Assembly (NCBI GenBank): GCA_016223105.1
Contig: JACRPR010000189.1
Coordinates: 1-59,208 of the forward strand
Direction of reading: 5' to 3'
DNA length: 59,208 nt
From: Chloroflexota bacterium
Lineage (GTDB): Bacteria > Chloroflexota > Anaerolineae > UBA4142
Made by a program: the position numbers and the translations under genes
Notes under the pieces: generated by a model
Databases searched by the model: none
The model's input: only the letters and a program-made list of their open reading frames with translations
What the model was told of the DNA's origin: nothing
Shown: piece after piece, positions 8,700 to 15,331 of the stretch
Position numbering within the stretch: position 1 is the stretch's first letter
Layout: every line of letters starts with the position of its first letter

Positions 8700-9919
8700 T
8701 TTGGCAACGTAAACACAAAGCGACTGCCTTTGCCGATTTCACTTTCGACGCGAATCGCGCCGCCGTGCGCTTCGACAATTCCACGCGCGATCGCGAGACC
8801 GAGTCCCGCGCCATCCCCTGAGCGCGTCGAAGGGTCACGCGCGCGCGATGTTTCGCCGCGATAAAACGGCTCGAAGATGTGCGGCAAATCGCCGGGCGCG
8901 ATGCCTTCGCCGGTGTCCGCGATTTCGATTTCTGCGCGCGCGCCGCGGTCGTGCGCGGCGACGGAAACGGTGCCGCCCGCGGGCGTGTGCCGAATCGCGT
9001 TTTGCAAAAGATTCGACAAGACGCGTTGCAATTTGAGCGCGTGCATCGGCACCGGGTCAATTGTCGGATCCACCTCGCCGCATAATTTAATTTGCTTCGC
9101 CGCCGCTTGCGCGTGCATCGTTTCGAGCGTGTCCGAAATTAAATCGTGCAGTGAACCCGGTTCTTTCGTCCAATTCAACGCGCCCGCGTCGAGTTGCGTC
9201 AATTCAAATAAATCGTCCACGAGGCGCGCCAAATTTTGAATCTCGGTTTGCGCGAGCATCAAATAACGTTTCACATTTTCCGGCTCGGACACGACGCCGT
9301 CGTTGATCGCTTCGATCATCGCGCGCAGAGAGGTGAGCGGCGTGCGTAAATCGTGCGACACCGCGGCGACGAGCGCGCGCCGCGCGTGTTCGAGTTCTTT
9401 TTCGCGCGCCTGCATCACTTGAAGTTGGTGCGCCATTCGATTGAACGCGTCCGCGACCTGCTCGACCTCGTCGCCCGAGTGCGCCGCGACGCGCGCAGTG
9501 AGATCGCCATGCGCGATTTTTTCCGCGCCGCGCGCGAGCCGCGCGAGATTGCCGGTGATCGAGCGCGCCATCACCTGCCCGAAACCGAGCGCGATGATCG
9601 TTGCGAATACGAGCAGGACGATCAGCAATCCGCTATCGTGCGCGGAAAGAAACATCGGCACCGACGCGAACAGAATGTTGAGCAGAGTGATGCCCAAGCC
9701 GAGCGCGAACGTCAACGCGATTTTCACTTGCACGCGCGCGAGCCGCCAGCGCAAACTCGCGCGATAGATCGCCCAGCCGAGCGCGAGCGAAGTTGTTTCG
9801 GACGCGATGAAAATTTGCGCGAGAAAGACCACATCATCGCGCGGCGCGCCAAGCCAAAACATTGCCAACGCGAGCGCGATGATCGGCGCGAAAATCCAAA
9901 GCAAAATCGAGAGTTTCAT
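8696..9919 (-). CDS. HAMP-domain sensor histidine kinase
   Basis: 407 aa. Four predicted N-terminal transmembrane segments (two hairpins within about residues 1-120) with almost no extracytoplasmic loop, then HAMP ([16 protein letters not shown]), HisKA with phospho-acceptor His in [17 protein letters not shown], and HATPase with [34 protein letters not shown] and [18 protein letters not shown]. Its partner is the OmpR-type regulator upstream, but the two are separated by 313 bases of multi-hairpin DNA. The lack of a sensor loop suggests it senses a membrane state; the signal is unknown. Confidence 0.92.
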   Translation of the reverse strand: MKLSILLWIFAPIIALALAMFWLGAPRDDVVFLAQIFIASETTSLALGWAIYRASLRWRLARVQVKIALTFALGLGITLLNILFASVPMFLSAHDSGLLIVLLVFATIIALGFGQVMARSITGNLARLARGAEKIAHGDLTARVAAHSGDEVEQVADAFNRMAHQLQVMQAREKELEHARRALVAAVSHDLRTPLTSLRAMIEAINDGVVSEPENVKRYLMLAQTEIQNLARLVDDLFELTQLDAGALNWTKEPGSLHDLISDTLETMHAQAAAKQIKLCGEVDPTIDPVPMHALKLQRVLSNLLQNAIRHTPAGGTVSVAAHDRGARAEIEIADTGEGIAPGDLPHIFEPFYRGETSRARDPSTRSGDGAGLGLAIARGIVEAHGGAIRVESEIGKGSRFVFTLPK

Positions 9920-9971
9920 CTTTTCACTTTATGGTCCGAACAAAATAACTTGCCGTGCATCAGCCCGAGAG

Positions 9972-10149
9972 AGTGTTTTGAAATTCAGTTCGGGCGAACC
10001 CTTGCACCGCCCGCAAGGGCAGGTGTGAATTCGCGGCAACACACGGCAAAACCGACCTTCGTCGGTTTGGAATCAATCGCCGAAGGGCGATTTCGCCTTG
10101 TGTAGACGCGCGCAAAGCGTCCAACCGCCGTTTGGAATTTCAAAATACT
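9972..10149. repeat. Multi-branched cloverleaf-like repeat element
   Basis: This is most of the 313-base gene-free gap between regulator and kinase. Outer arms AGTGTTTTGAAATTC (9972-9986) and GAATTTCAAAATACT (10135-10149) enclose several independent hairpins: CCCTTGC/GCAAGGG, CCGAC/GTCGG, ATCGCC/GGCGAT-type and GACGC/GCGTC, plus a stem ACACGGC/GCCTTGTGT that holds two of them. Nothing in it looks coding. A simpler member with the same outer arms is at 19894-19973. Confidence 0.65.
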
Positions 10150-10232
10150 TTCGGATCGAAGCGAAGGGTCTCGCGCGACGGACAGGAGCTTCCTCACTTC
10201 GTTCGGAATGACAATTCCTTACGCACTACGCT

Positions 10233-10928
10233 TTACGATCCCTTTTCAAATTTGTAACCCACGCCCCACACGGTCGCGAGATAACGCGGGTTAGCGGCGT
10301 CGCTTTCGATTTTTTCGCGCAGACGCCGGACGTGCACGGTTACTGTGCTAGCATCGCCAAAAAATTCATAGCCCCACACGCGTTCGAGCAGTTGCGCGCG
10401 CGTGAACACTTGCCCGGCGTGGCGCGCGAGAAAATAGAGCAAATCAAATTCCTTGCTCGTCAACTCAACTTTGCGTTCGTTGATCGCGGCTTCGCGCGTC
10501 GCCGGATCAATTCGCAGATCGCCCGCGACAATCGGCTTGCTCGCGCCGTCGGTTTGCGGCGCATGCACGCGGCGCAAAACATTTTTCACGCGCGCCACGA
10601 CTTCGCGCGGCGAAAACGGTTTGACGATGTAATCATCCGCGCCGAGTTCGAGACCGAGCAGGCGATCCAACTCGTCGCCTTTCGCGGTGAGCATAATGAT
10701 CGGCGTCGCGTGTTGCGCGCGAATGCGTTTGAACACTTCGAGTCCGTCAATCTGCGGCAACATCAAATCGAGCACGATCAAATCCGGCTTGAACGTTTCG
10801 AACGCGGCAAGCGCGGCTTGCCCATCGCGCGCGGTCTGCGTGCGAAATCCCTCGCGCGCGAGATACATTTTCAAAACCTCAACTACCTGGGGTTCGTCAT
10901 CCACGACGAGAATCCGTTGTCCACTCAT
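10233..10928 (-). CDS. OmpR/PhoB-family response regulator
   Basis: 231 aa. Receiver domain with phospho-acceptor Asp in PDLIVLDLMLPQIDG and the conserved Lys in DDYIVKPFSPRE; C-terminal winged helix with LLERVWGYEFFGDASTVTVH and VRRLREKI. Cytoplasmic DNA-binding regulator phosphorylated by the kinase downstream. A TATAAT sits at 10936-10941, so close to the ATG that the transcript would be leaderless or nearly so. A direct repeat at 10976-10992 between this gene and the copper/redox operon is a candidate binding site. The linked operon suggests envelope redox or copper response; that is inference. Confidence 0.93.
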   Translation of the reverse strand: MSGQRILVVDDEPQVVEVLKMYLAREGFRTQTARDGQAALAAFETFKPDLIVLDLMLPQIDGLEVFKRIRAQHATPIIMLTAKGDELDRLLGLELGADDYIVKPFSPREVVARVKNVLRRVHAPQTDGASKPIVAGDLRIDPATREAAINERKVELTSKEFDLLYFLARHAGQVFTRAQLLERVWGYEFFGDASTVTVHVRRLREKIESDAANPRYLATVWGVGYKFEKGS

Positions 10929-10975
10929 ACCCGGTATTATAATCGGAAATTCTTGTAATCGCCTAACGAAATTCT

Positions 10976-10992
10976 TAAGAGACTGTTAAGAA
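10976..10992. promoter_or_regulatory. Candidate response-regulator box TTAAGA-N5-TTAAGA
   Basis: Two direct TTAAGA hexamers 11 bases apart lie in the 128-base divergent region; the same bases also form AAATTCTTAA/TTAAGAATTT inverted arms (10969-10995). An 11-base period is typical of OmpR/PhoB-type dimers. It could control both the regulator gene and the operon starting at 11057. Confidence 0.5.
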
Positions 10993-11056
10993 TTTGGATA
11001 GCGATTGGTAATTGATCAATGGTAAATTGGGAAATAGAAAACTGAAGGAGGAAAAA

Positions 11057-11551
11057 ATGAAACGCACGATAATTTTTGTGAGTGTGCTCGCGCTGATGTT
11101 GGCGGCGTGCGCGTCGCCGACGCCGGAAATGAAAAAGGAAATGCCGACGCCGGACGCAATGATGAAAACGACGCCAACGCCGGATGCAATGATGAAAAAA
11201 GAAACGCCCGCCGGCGATGCGCTGATGAAGAAAATCCCGGAGCAAATGTTTGCGGCGCACTTTGTAGATTCGATGCCCAAGCACGGGGAAACGCTCGCCA
11301 AGCCGCCGGAAAAATTATTGCTCAATTTCAATTTCACGCTCGCGGACAATTCCACGATTACCGTAACGAAAGACGGCGCGCCGGTGAGTGTTGGCAATCT
11401 GATGCTCGGCGACAAGATGCTGGCAATGTCCGCGACCTTGCCGATGAACGCGGGCGAGGGTTTGTACGTCGTCAAGTACAAAGCGTGTTGGCCCGACCGC
11501 TCGTGCCACGATGGGCAGTTCGCGTTCCTGGTTGGCGCGATGATGAAATGA
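11057..11551 (+). CDS. CopC-like lipoprotein
   Basis: 164 aa. Signal peptide MKRTIIFVSVLALMLAAC with lipobox LAAC, then a Met-rich repeat linker (three TPDAMMK-like units, residues about 25-55) that could itself bind copper, then a CopC-type beta-sandwich: AAHFVDSMPKHGETLAKPPE, LLLNFNFTLADNS, TVTKDGAPVSVG and LYVVKYKACW. Two cysteines (KACWPDRSC) near the end are unusual for CopC. CopC proteins bind copper outside the membrane. Start at 11057 has GAAGGAGG just upstream. First gene of a three-gene operon; its TGA overlaps the next ATG (ATGA). Confidence 0.8.
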   Translation: MKRTIIFVSVLALMLAACASPTPEMKKEMPTPDAMMKTTPTPDAMMKKETPAGDALMKKIPEQMFAAHFVDSMPKHGETLAKPPEKLLLNFNFTLADNSTITVTKDGAPVSVGNLMLGDKMLAMSATLPMNAGEGLYVVKYKACWPDRSCHDGQFAFLVGAMMK

Positions 11552-12087
11552 AAGTCGTCGTAATGCTCGCGCTCGTCGCGCTCGCGCTGATGTTCGGCGC
11601 GAGCGCGTGGCAACTCGCGCGCGGCGACGCGGGGGAAAAAATCGTGATGCCGAATTTGTTCACCGCGCCGGACATTACGAGCGCGACCTGGCTCAACACT
11701 GCGCCGTTGAGCGCGAATGATCTGCGCGGCAAGGTCGTCGTCGTCGAGTTCTGGACGTTCGGCTGAATCAACTGTCGCAACAAAATCCCGCAGTTGCGGA
11801 GTTGGCATGAAAAATACGCGGCGCGCGGTTTGATCGTGATCGGCGTGCACGCGCCGGAATTCAACTACGAACACGATATCGAAAACGTGCGCCGCGCGAT
11901 CCGGGATTTGCAAATTCCGTACGCGGTCGCGCTCGACAACGATTTCAAAATTTGGAACGCGTATCGCGTGGGGGCATGGCCCTCGATGTTCATTCTCGAC
12001 CAGCGCGGCGCGGTGCGCTTTACGCACATCGGCGAGGGCGCGTACGCGGAATCGGAACGCGTGATTCAACAATTATTGAACGAGTGA
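11548..12087 (+). CDS. Thioredoxin-fold (DipZ/TlpA-like) protein with in-frame TGA: candidate selenoprotein
   Basis: 180 codons read through a TGA at 11764-11766 (codon 73). Upstream: an N-terminal membrane anchor (VVVMLALVALALMFGASAW), then TWLNTAPLSANDLRGKVVVV and EFWTFG. Downstream: INCRNKIPQLRSWHEKYAAR, GLIVIGVHAPEFNYEHDIEN, VALDNDFKIWNAY and AWPSMFILDQRGAVRF. In homologues the junction reads FWTxxCINC, so TGA replaces the first redox Cys, giving UxxC. A hairpin of bSECIS type follows (11769-11804). The reading frame is otherwise intact with normal codon use on both sides. It starts at the ATGA overlap with the CopC-like gene. Expected role: exported thiol/selenol oxidoreductase for copper-protein or cytochrome assembly. 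A nonsense mutation is the alternative. Confidence 0.8.
11769..11804 (+). promoter_or_regulatory. Candidate bacterial SECIS hairpin
   Basis: Directly after the TGA. Two alternative folds are visible: CCGC-AGTT-GCGG (11788-11799), whose loop starts 25 bases after TGA and has G as second base; or CGCAAC/GTTGCG (11776-11781, 11793-11798) extended by CAACT/AGTTG (11769-11773, 11800-11804). Known bSECIS rules (small loop with a G near its start, roughly 16-37 bases after UGA) fit the first. Confidence 0.55.
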
Positions 12088-12101
12088 GATGGAGCGAAAC
12101 A

Positions 12102-12797
12102 TTGAAGCGATGGATTTTTTTGCTCGGACTGATTGCGCTCTCCGCGTGCGCGTCGCCCGTGCCTCCGACGCATCAAGCGATGCCGGAAAAAATCGGCGTG
12201 CCGCATTTCGTTGATTCCGCGCCGAACAATGGCGATATATTCGCCGTTGCGCCGATACGCGTCGTCGTCAATTTCGATGTCGCGCTCGGCGACGCGTCCG
12301 CGATTACAGTAACGCGCGATGGCGCGCCGCTCGCGCTGGGCGCGCTCACATTCGGTCTCCACAAAATTTCGATGGCGGCAACTTTGCCGCGCGACGCGGG
12401 CGATGGTGCGTACGTCGTGAAATTCAAAGCGTGCCAAGCGGACGGCACTTGTCCCGAAGGTCAATTCGCGTTCAAGGTAGATTCCAAGATCAAAAATTCG
12501 TACGCGGATTTCACCGGCAATCGCACGATCACGATTCGAATGAAAGACATCAAGTTTGTGCCGGCGACGATTGTCGTCAGTGTCGGCACGACGATCACCT
12601 GGCTCAACGACGACGCGGTGGATCATTTCGTCAACAGCGATCCGCATCCGAGTCACAACGCTCTGCCCGCGCTTAACTCGTTCACTTTGAAACCAGGCGA
12701 GCAATACAGTTTCACGTTCGATCAACCGAGTGAATGGGCGTATCATTGTTCGGCGCATGTGCCGGCGAAAATGGTGGGGCGAATTGTGGTGAAATGA
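12102..12797 (+). CDS. CopC-like / cupredoxin fusion lipoprotein
   Basis: 231 aa. Signal RWIFLLGLIALSAC with lipobox LSAC; CopC-like domain (VPHFVDSAPNNGDIFAVAP to GQFAFKVDS) again with a Cys pair (KACQADGTC); then a plastocyanin-like cupredoxin (MKDIKFVPATIVVSVGTTIT, WLNDDAVDHFVNSDPH) ending in the type 1 copper site YHCSAHVPAKM, with the first His in VDHF. The TTG at 12102 has GGAG 7 bases upstream; a GTG at 12084 that overlaps the previous stop (GTGA) is an alternative. Likely an exported copper carrier working with the other two operon products. Confidence 0.82.
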   Translation: MKRWIFLLGLIALSACASPVPPTHQAMPEKIGVPHFVDSAPNNGDIFAVAPIRVVVNFDVALGDASAITVTRDGAPLALGALTFGLHKISMAATLPRDAGDGAYVVKFKACQADGTCPEGQFAFKVDSKIKNSYADFTGNRTITIRMKDIKFVPATIVVSVGTTITWLNDDAVDHFVNSDPHPSHNALPALNSFTLKPGEQYSFTFDQPSEWAYHCSAHVPAKMVGRIVVK

Positions 12798-12819
12798 AAA
12801 ACCAGGTTTCCCCCCGTGC

Positions 12820-12859
12820 CCAAGACCCTAAGGGCTTTCGAAAACCCTTAGGGTCTTGG
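12820..12859. terminator. Perfect hairpin CCAAGACCCTAAGGG / CCCTTAGGGTCTTGG
   Basis: 15-bp arms with a 10-base loop, 23 bases after the cupredoxin stop. It lacks a strong T-run but sits where a terminator is expected. It belongs to the same architecture as the palindromes at 17727, 44531, 46900 and 58882. Confidence 0.55.
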
Positions 12860-12871
12860 TCTATTCCCCCT

Positions 12872-13006
12872 TTATTCTATTAAACACCCTGCGCGCAAGT
12901 CAGTGCGTTCTGGACGTGGGCGCGCGATCTCTTTGTTGCCCGCACCGGTCGCGACGAGCAGAGCGATTTCGCGTTGACGGTGGCTCAACTGCCCGTGCGG
13001 ATTCAT
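12872..13006 (-). pseudogene. LuxR-type helix-turn-helix fragment
   Basis: A 44-codon reading frame (ATG at 13006) reads LSHRQREIALLVATGAGNKE then IA before turning into an unrelated tail. This is the first half of a LuxR/GerE helix-turn-helix, broken before the recognition helix. It overlaps the stop of the small gene at 13003 (ATGA). Probably a relic; there is no receiver or ATPase part nearby. Confidence 0.4.
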
Positions 13007-13227
13007 CGTTTCCGCTTGTGCGCGCGTTTAATCGTTTTGATCGGCGGCAACATGGCTTGCAAACCGGCGATCAAACTTTGCCAATCGTTGAAATCGCGCG
13101 CTTGTCCGCTCGTAACACAGCGCGCTTTGCCGCGCCATTCAATCGCGTCATCATCCAACCACACGCGCACGATGAATAATTGATTGCGCCCGGGTGGATC
13201 GGTGCGTTCTAAAAACGTGTCAAGCAT
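13003..13227 (-). CDS. Small conserved hypothetical protein
   Basis: 74 aa, strongly charged C-terminus. The core NQLFIVRVWLDDDAIEWRGK and ARCVTSGQARDFNDWQSLIA resembles a short domain seen beside many cyanobacterial and Chloroflexota genes, but I know no function. Its ATG overlaps the stop of the upstream reductase by 8 bases (ATGCTTGA), so it is probably translated with it. Confidence 0.6.
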   Translation of the reverse strand: MLDTFLERTDPPGRNQLFIVRVWLDDDAIEWRGKARCVTSGQARDFNDWQSLIAGLQAMLPPIKTIKRAHKRKR

Positions 13228-14098
13228 ACCGCGTTCTCGCGTACTCTTCGAGTTTGGTCAGCGGCACCGGAAATTTCTTTTGCGTCGCGCGCGGATCGAA
13301 CGTCCAGTCCGCTGTGTCCATATTGATCCCGGCGGCGACCTGGCGACTCAATGCCGGGTTGAACGGACGCGACACGAACGACAGCACGCGCATCATCGGC
13401 AAGGGAACGTGACTCTTTTGCGCGGAACGCCCGGCGATTTTCTCGAACACCGCCGCGACCTGGTTCAGCGTCAGATTTTCCGGTCCGCCGATTTCGATCA
13501 CCTGGTCGCGCGCGCGCGGATCGTCAAGCGCGATCAGCGCATAGCGCGCGACATCGTCCGCCGACACAAAGTTGATCGGATTGTCGCCGCGCCCAAAGAT
13601 CGTCGTCTTGCCGGTTTTAACGATCGGTTCGCCGACGAGCGCCGCCCAAAATTCCATAAACGCGCCCGGGCGCAAAATCGTAAAACTCATTCCGCTCGCG
13701 CGCAGATACTCTTCGGTCGCGAATTTGATGCGAAAGAAATCAATCGGGTGTTGCGGCGACACGCCGAGCGCGGAGGTGAAAACGAAATGTTGGACGCCCG
13801 CGCGTTTCGCCGCGTCGATCAACGCGCGCTTGCCCGCGTCGTCCACCGTTTGCGGATTGTTGTCCGCTTCGCCGGGAAAGCCGTGCGCGGCATCGAGAAT
13901 TTTTTCGACGCCCGCGCACGCGCGCGCGAGCGAGCCGGGATCGCGCAGATCGCCTGGCACAATTTCCGCGCCGAGTTTTTTCAATTCAGTCGCCTTGTCC
14001 GGCGTGCGCGTCATCGCGCGGACTGGCTTGCCCTCTGCAAGCAATCGCCGCGCGACGCGCGTGCCGAGTTTACTGGTCGCACCAATGAGCAGATACAT
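13220..14098 (-). CDS. NmrA-like NAD(P)-binding reductase
   Basis: 292 aa, atypical short-chain dehydrogenase/NmrA family. N-terminal nucleotide motif YLLIGATSKLGTRVARRLLA, second strand VRAMTRTPDKATELKKLGAE, then VPGDLRDPGSLARACAGVEK and VFTSALGV, and FTILRPGAFMEFWAALVGEP. The ATG at 14098 follows AAGGAGG closely; an ATG at 14122 overlapping the previous stop (ATGA) is in frame and could initiate too. It is a diverged paralogue of the gene directly upstream. Members act as sugar-nucleotide or quinone reductases or as redox sensors; substrate unknown. Confidence 0.85.
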   Translation of the reverse strand: MYLLIGATSKLGTRVARRLLAEGKPVRAMTRTPDKATELKKLGAEIVPGDLRDPGSLARACAGVEKILDAAHGFPGEADNNPQTVDDAGKRALIDAAKRAGVQHFVFTSALGVSPQHPIDFFRIKFATEEYLRASGMSFTILRPGAFMEFWAALVGEPIVKTGKTTIFGRGDNPINFVSADDVARYALIALDDPRARDQVIEIGGPENLTLNQVAAVFEKIAGRSAQKSHVPLPMMRVLSFVSRPFNPALSRQVAAGINMDTADWTFDPRATQKKFPVPLTKLEEYARTRYA

Positions 14099-14118
14099 GT
14101 TGCCTCCTTCAAGAGTTG

Positions 14119-15000
14119 TCATGCGCCCTGCGCGAATTGCTCGATGGATTTCAGGTGAATGTCATACGTGCGCGCCGTTTCCCGCATCTCGATTGAGTTG
14201 CCCTGGGCATAGCAAAGCATCAAACTGATAAACGATTGTTGCATTGGATCGGTTGCGTCGGCGAGTTGCGCTTGCAATGCTTCGGGCGGAACGTGGGTAA
14301 CACTAAATTTGCGCCCAGTTTTTTGCTCAAAGCAGTGGATGACCTGATGCGGACTGACCGCCGCCGGTCCACCCATTTCGATAATCGCATTGCGCGCCGC
14401 CGGATTTTCTAACGCGGCAACCGTAAAGGCGACAACATCTTGAAGCGCAATCCAACTGATCGGCTGATCGCCGGTGCCGTAAATCTGGGCTTGGGCATTC
14501 GCGGCATCAAATCCAACAGCGGGTGAGAGCCAGACCTCCATAAAATAGCCGGGGCGCAAAATGGTGTACGGCATACCGCTGTCACGGAGTCGTTGCTCGA
14601 CGGTGCGCTTGGCGATTCCCAGCGGCGCCGTTAAATCAACGTTGCCGGTAAAGGACATGAAGATGAAATGCCGCACGCGCGCTTCTTTTGCCGCGGCGAT
14701 GAGGTTGGTCGCGCCGTCCAGATCAACCGATTGAAGATCATTTTGTCCCGGCACGTACGAAAACGGCATGGACGATACGGTAGTGATGACCGCGTCCACT
14801 CCGGCGCATGCGCTGGCAAGCAATGCCGGCTCGCGCAAATCGCCCACCACGACCTCAATGCCCAGCGCCTTGAGCGCGTTCACCTTTTCTGGGTTCGATG
14901 TCGCGCGAACCAATCCACGCACAAGATATCCCTTGCCCACCAAACTCCGGCAGATTTCACTGCCGGTCAAACCTGTCGAACCGACTACGAGCGTTTTCAT
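14119..15000 (-). CDS. NmrA-like NAD(P)-binding reductase
   Basis: 293 aa. N-terminal LVVGSTGLTGSEICRSLVGK (variant GxTGxxG), VVVGDLREPALLASACAGVD, HFIFMSFTGNVDLT and YTILRPGYFMEVWLSP. GGAGGG lies 7 bases before the ATG. First gene of a three-gene coupled set with the paralogue and the 74-aa protein. Codon use here is a little less biased to GC-rich codons than in the paralogue, so the pair may be of different age. Function beyond NAD(P)-binding cannot be read. Confidence 0.85.
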   Translation of the reverse strand: MKTLVVGSTGLTGSEICRSLVGKGYLVRGLVRATSNPEKVNALKALGIEVVVGDLREPALLASACAGVDAVITTVSSMPFSYVPGQNDLQSVDLDGATNLIAAAKEARVRHFIFMSFTGNVDLTAPLGIAKRTVEQRLRDSGMPYTILRPGYFMEVWLSPAVGFDAANAQAQIYGTGDQPISWIALQDVVAFTVAALENPAARNAIIEMGGPAAVSPHQVIHCFEQKTGRKFSVTHVPPEALQAQLADATDPMQQSFISLMLCYAQGNSIEMRETARTYDIHLKSIEQFAQGA

Positions 15001-15159
15001 TTGTCCCTCCTGGATTAGATGCGATTGGCATGTCCTGCCACCGCTTTTGAAAATTTTCTCCGATTGTAACCGAGTTCACCCGCGTTCACATCGGTACAAG
15101 TGCCTATTGGGTATGCCTATCTTTTTTCCGCGCTGGCAATTGGCGTTAGCCATACGTGC

Positions 15160-15276
15160 CTAGGAGTTTGTCGAAGAGGTAGTTTAGCCCCTCGTGGGCG
15201 TCCGAAAAACTGCGCCGGATCACGCTAAAAACGCCCACAAGGGGCTATGCTACAGGGTTCTTCGACAAACTCCTAG
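15160..15276. mobile_element. MITE-like inverted-repeat element, 117 bp
   Basis: Lies in the 331-base gene-free stretch 15001-15331. Perfect 18-bp terminal inverted repeats (CTAGGAGTTTGTCGAAGA at 15160-15177 and its mirror at 15259-15276); inner arms AGCCCC..TGGGCGT / ACGCCCA..GGGGCT nearly fold the whole unit into one stem. No coding capacity, so transposition would need a transposase elsewhere. The rest of the stretch holds only the terminator at 15294-15311. Confidence 0.65.
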
Positions 15277-15293
15277 TCCCAGGAAATAAAAAA

Positions 15294-15311
15294 TCCCGGG
15301 CAAGCCCGGGA
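15294..15311. terminator. Intrinsic terminator (TCCCGGG-CAAG-CCCGGGA)
   Basis: 7-bp GC-rich stem with a 4-base loop flanked by A-run and T-run on both sides. It lies 20 bases after the stop of the NB-ARC/LuxR gene (minus strand). Confidence 0.85.
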
Positions 15312-15331
15312 AAAAATTGTCAGTGGATTTT

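Noticed and set aside
11764-11766. TGA as a reassigned ordinary codon (Trp, Gly or Cys code change)
   Set aside because: TGA ends many genes here normally (for example at 12087, 33644 and 51357) and Trp is encoded by TGG throughout, so a general code change does not fit; site-specific recoding does.
15001-15331. A tRNA or other stable RNA in the gap around the 117-bp element
   Set aside because: The pairing is a single long stem with terminal inverted repeats; there is no cloverleaf with T-loop GTTCGAATC or CCA-type features.
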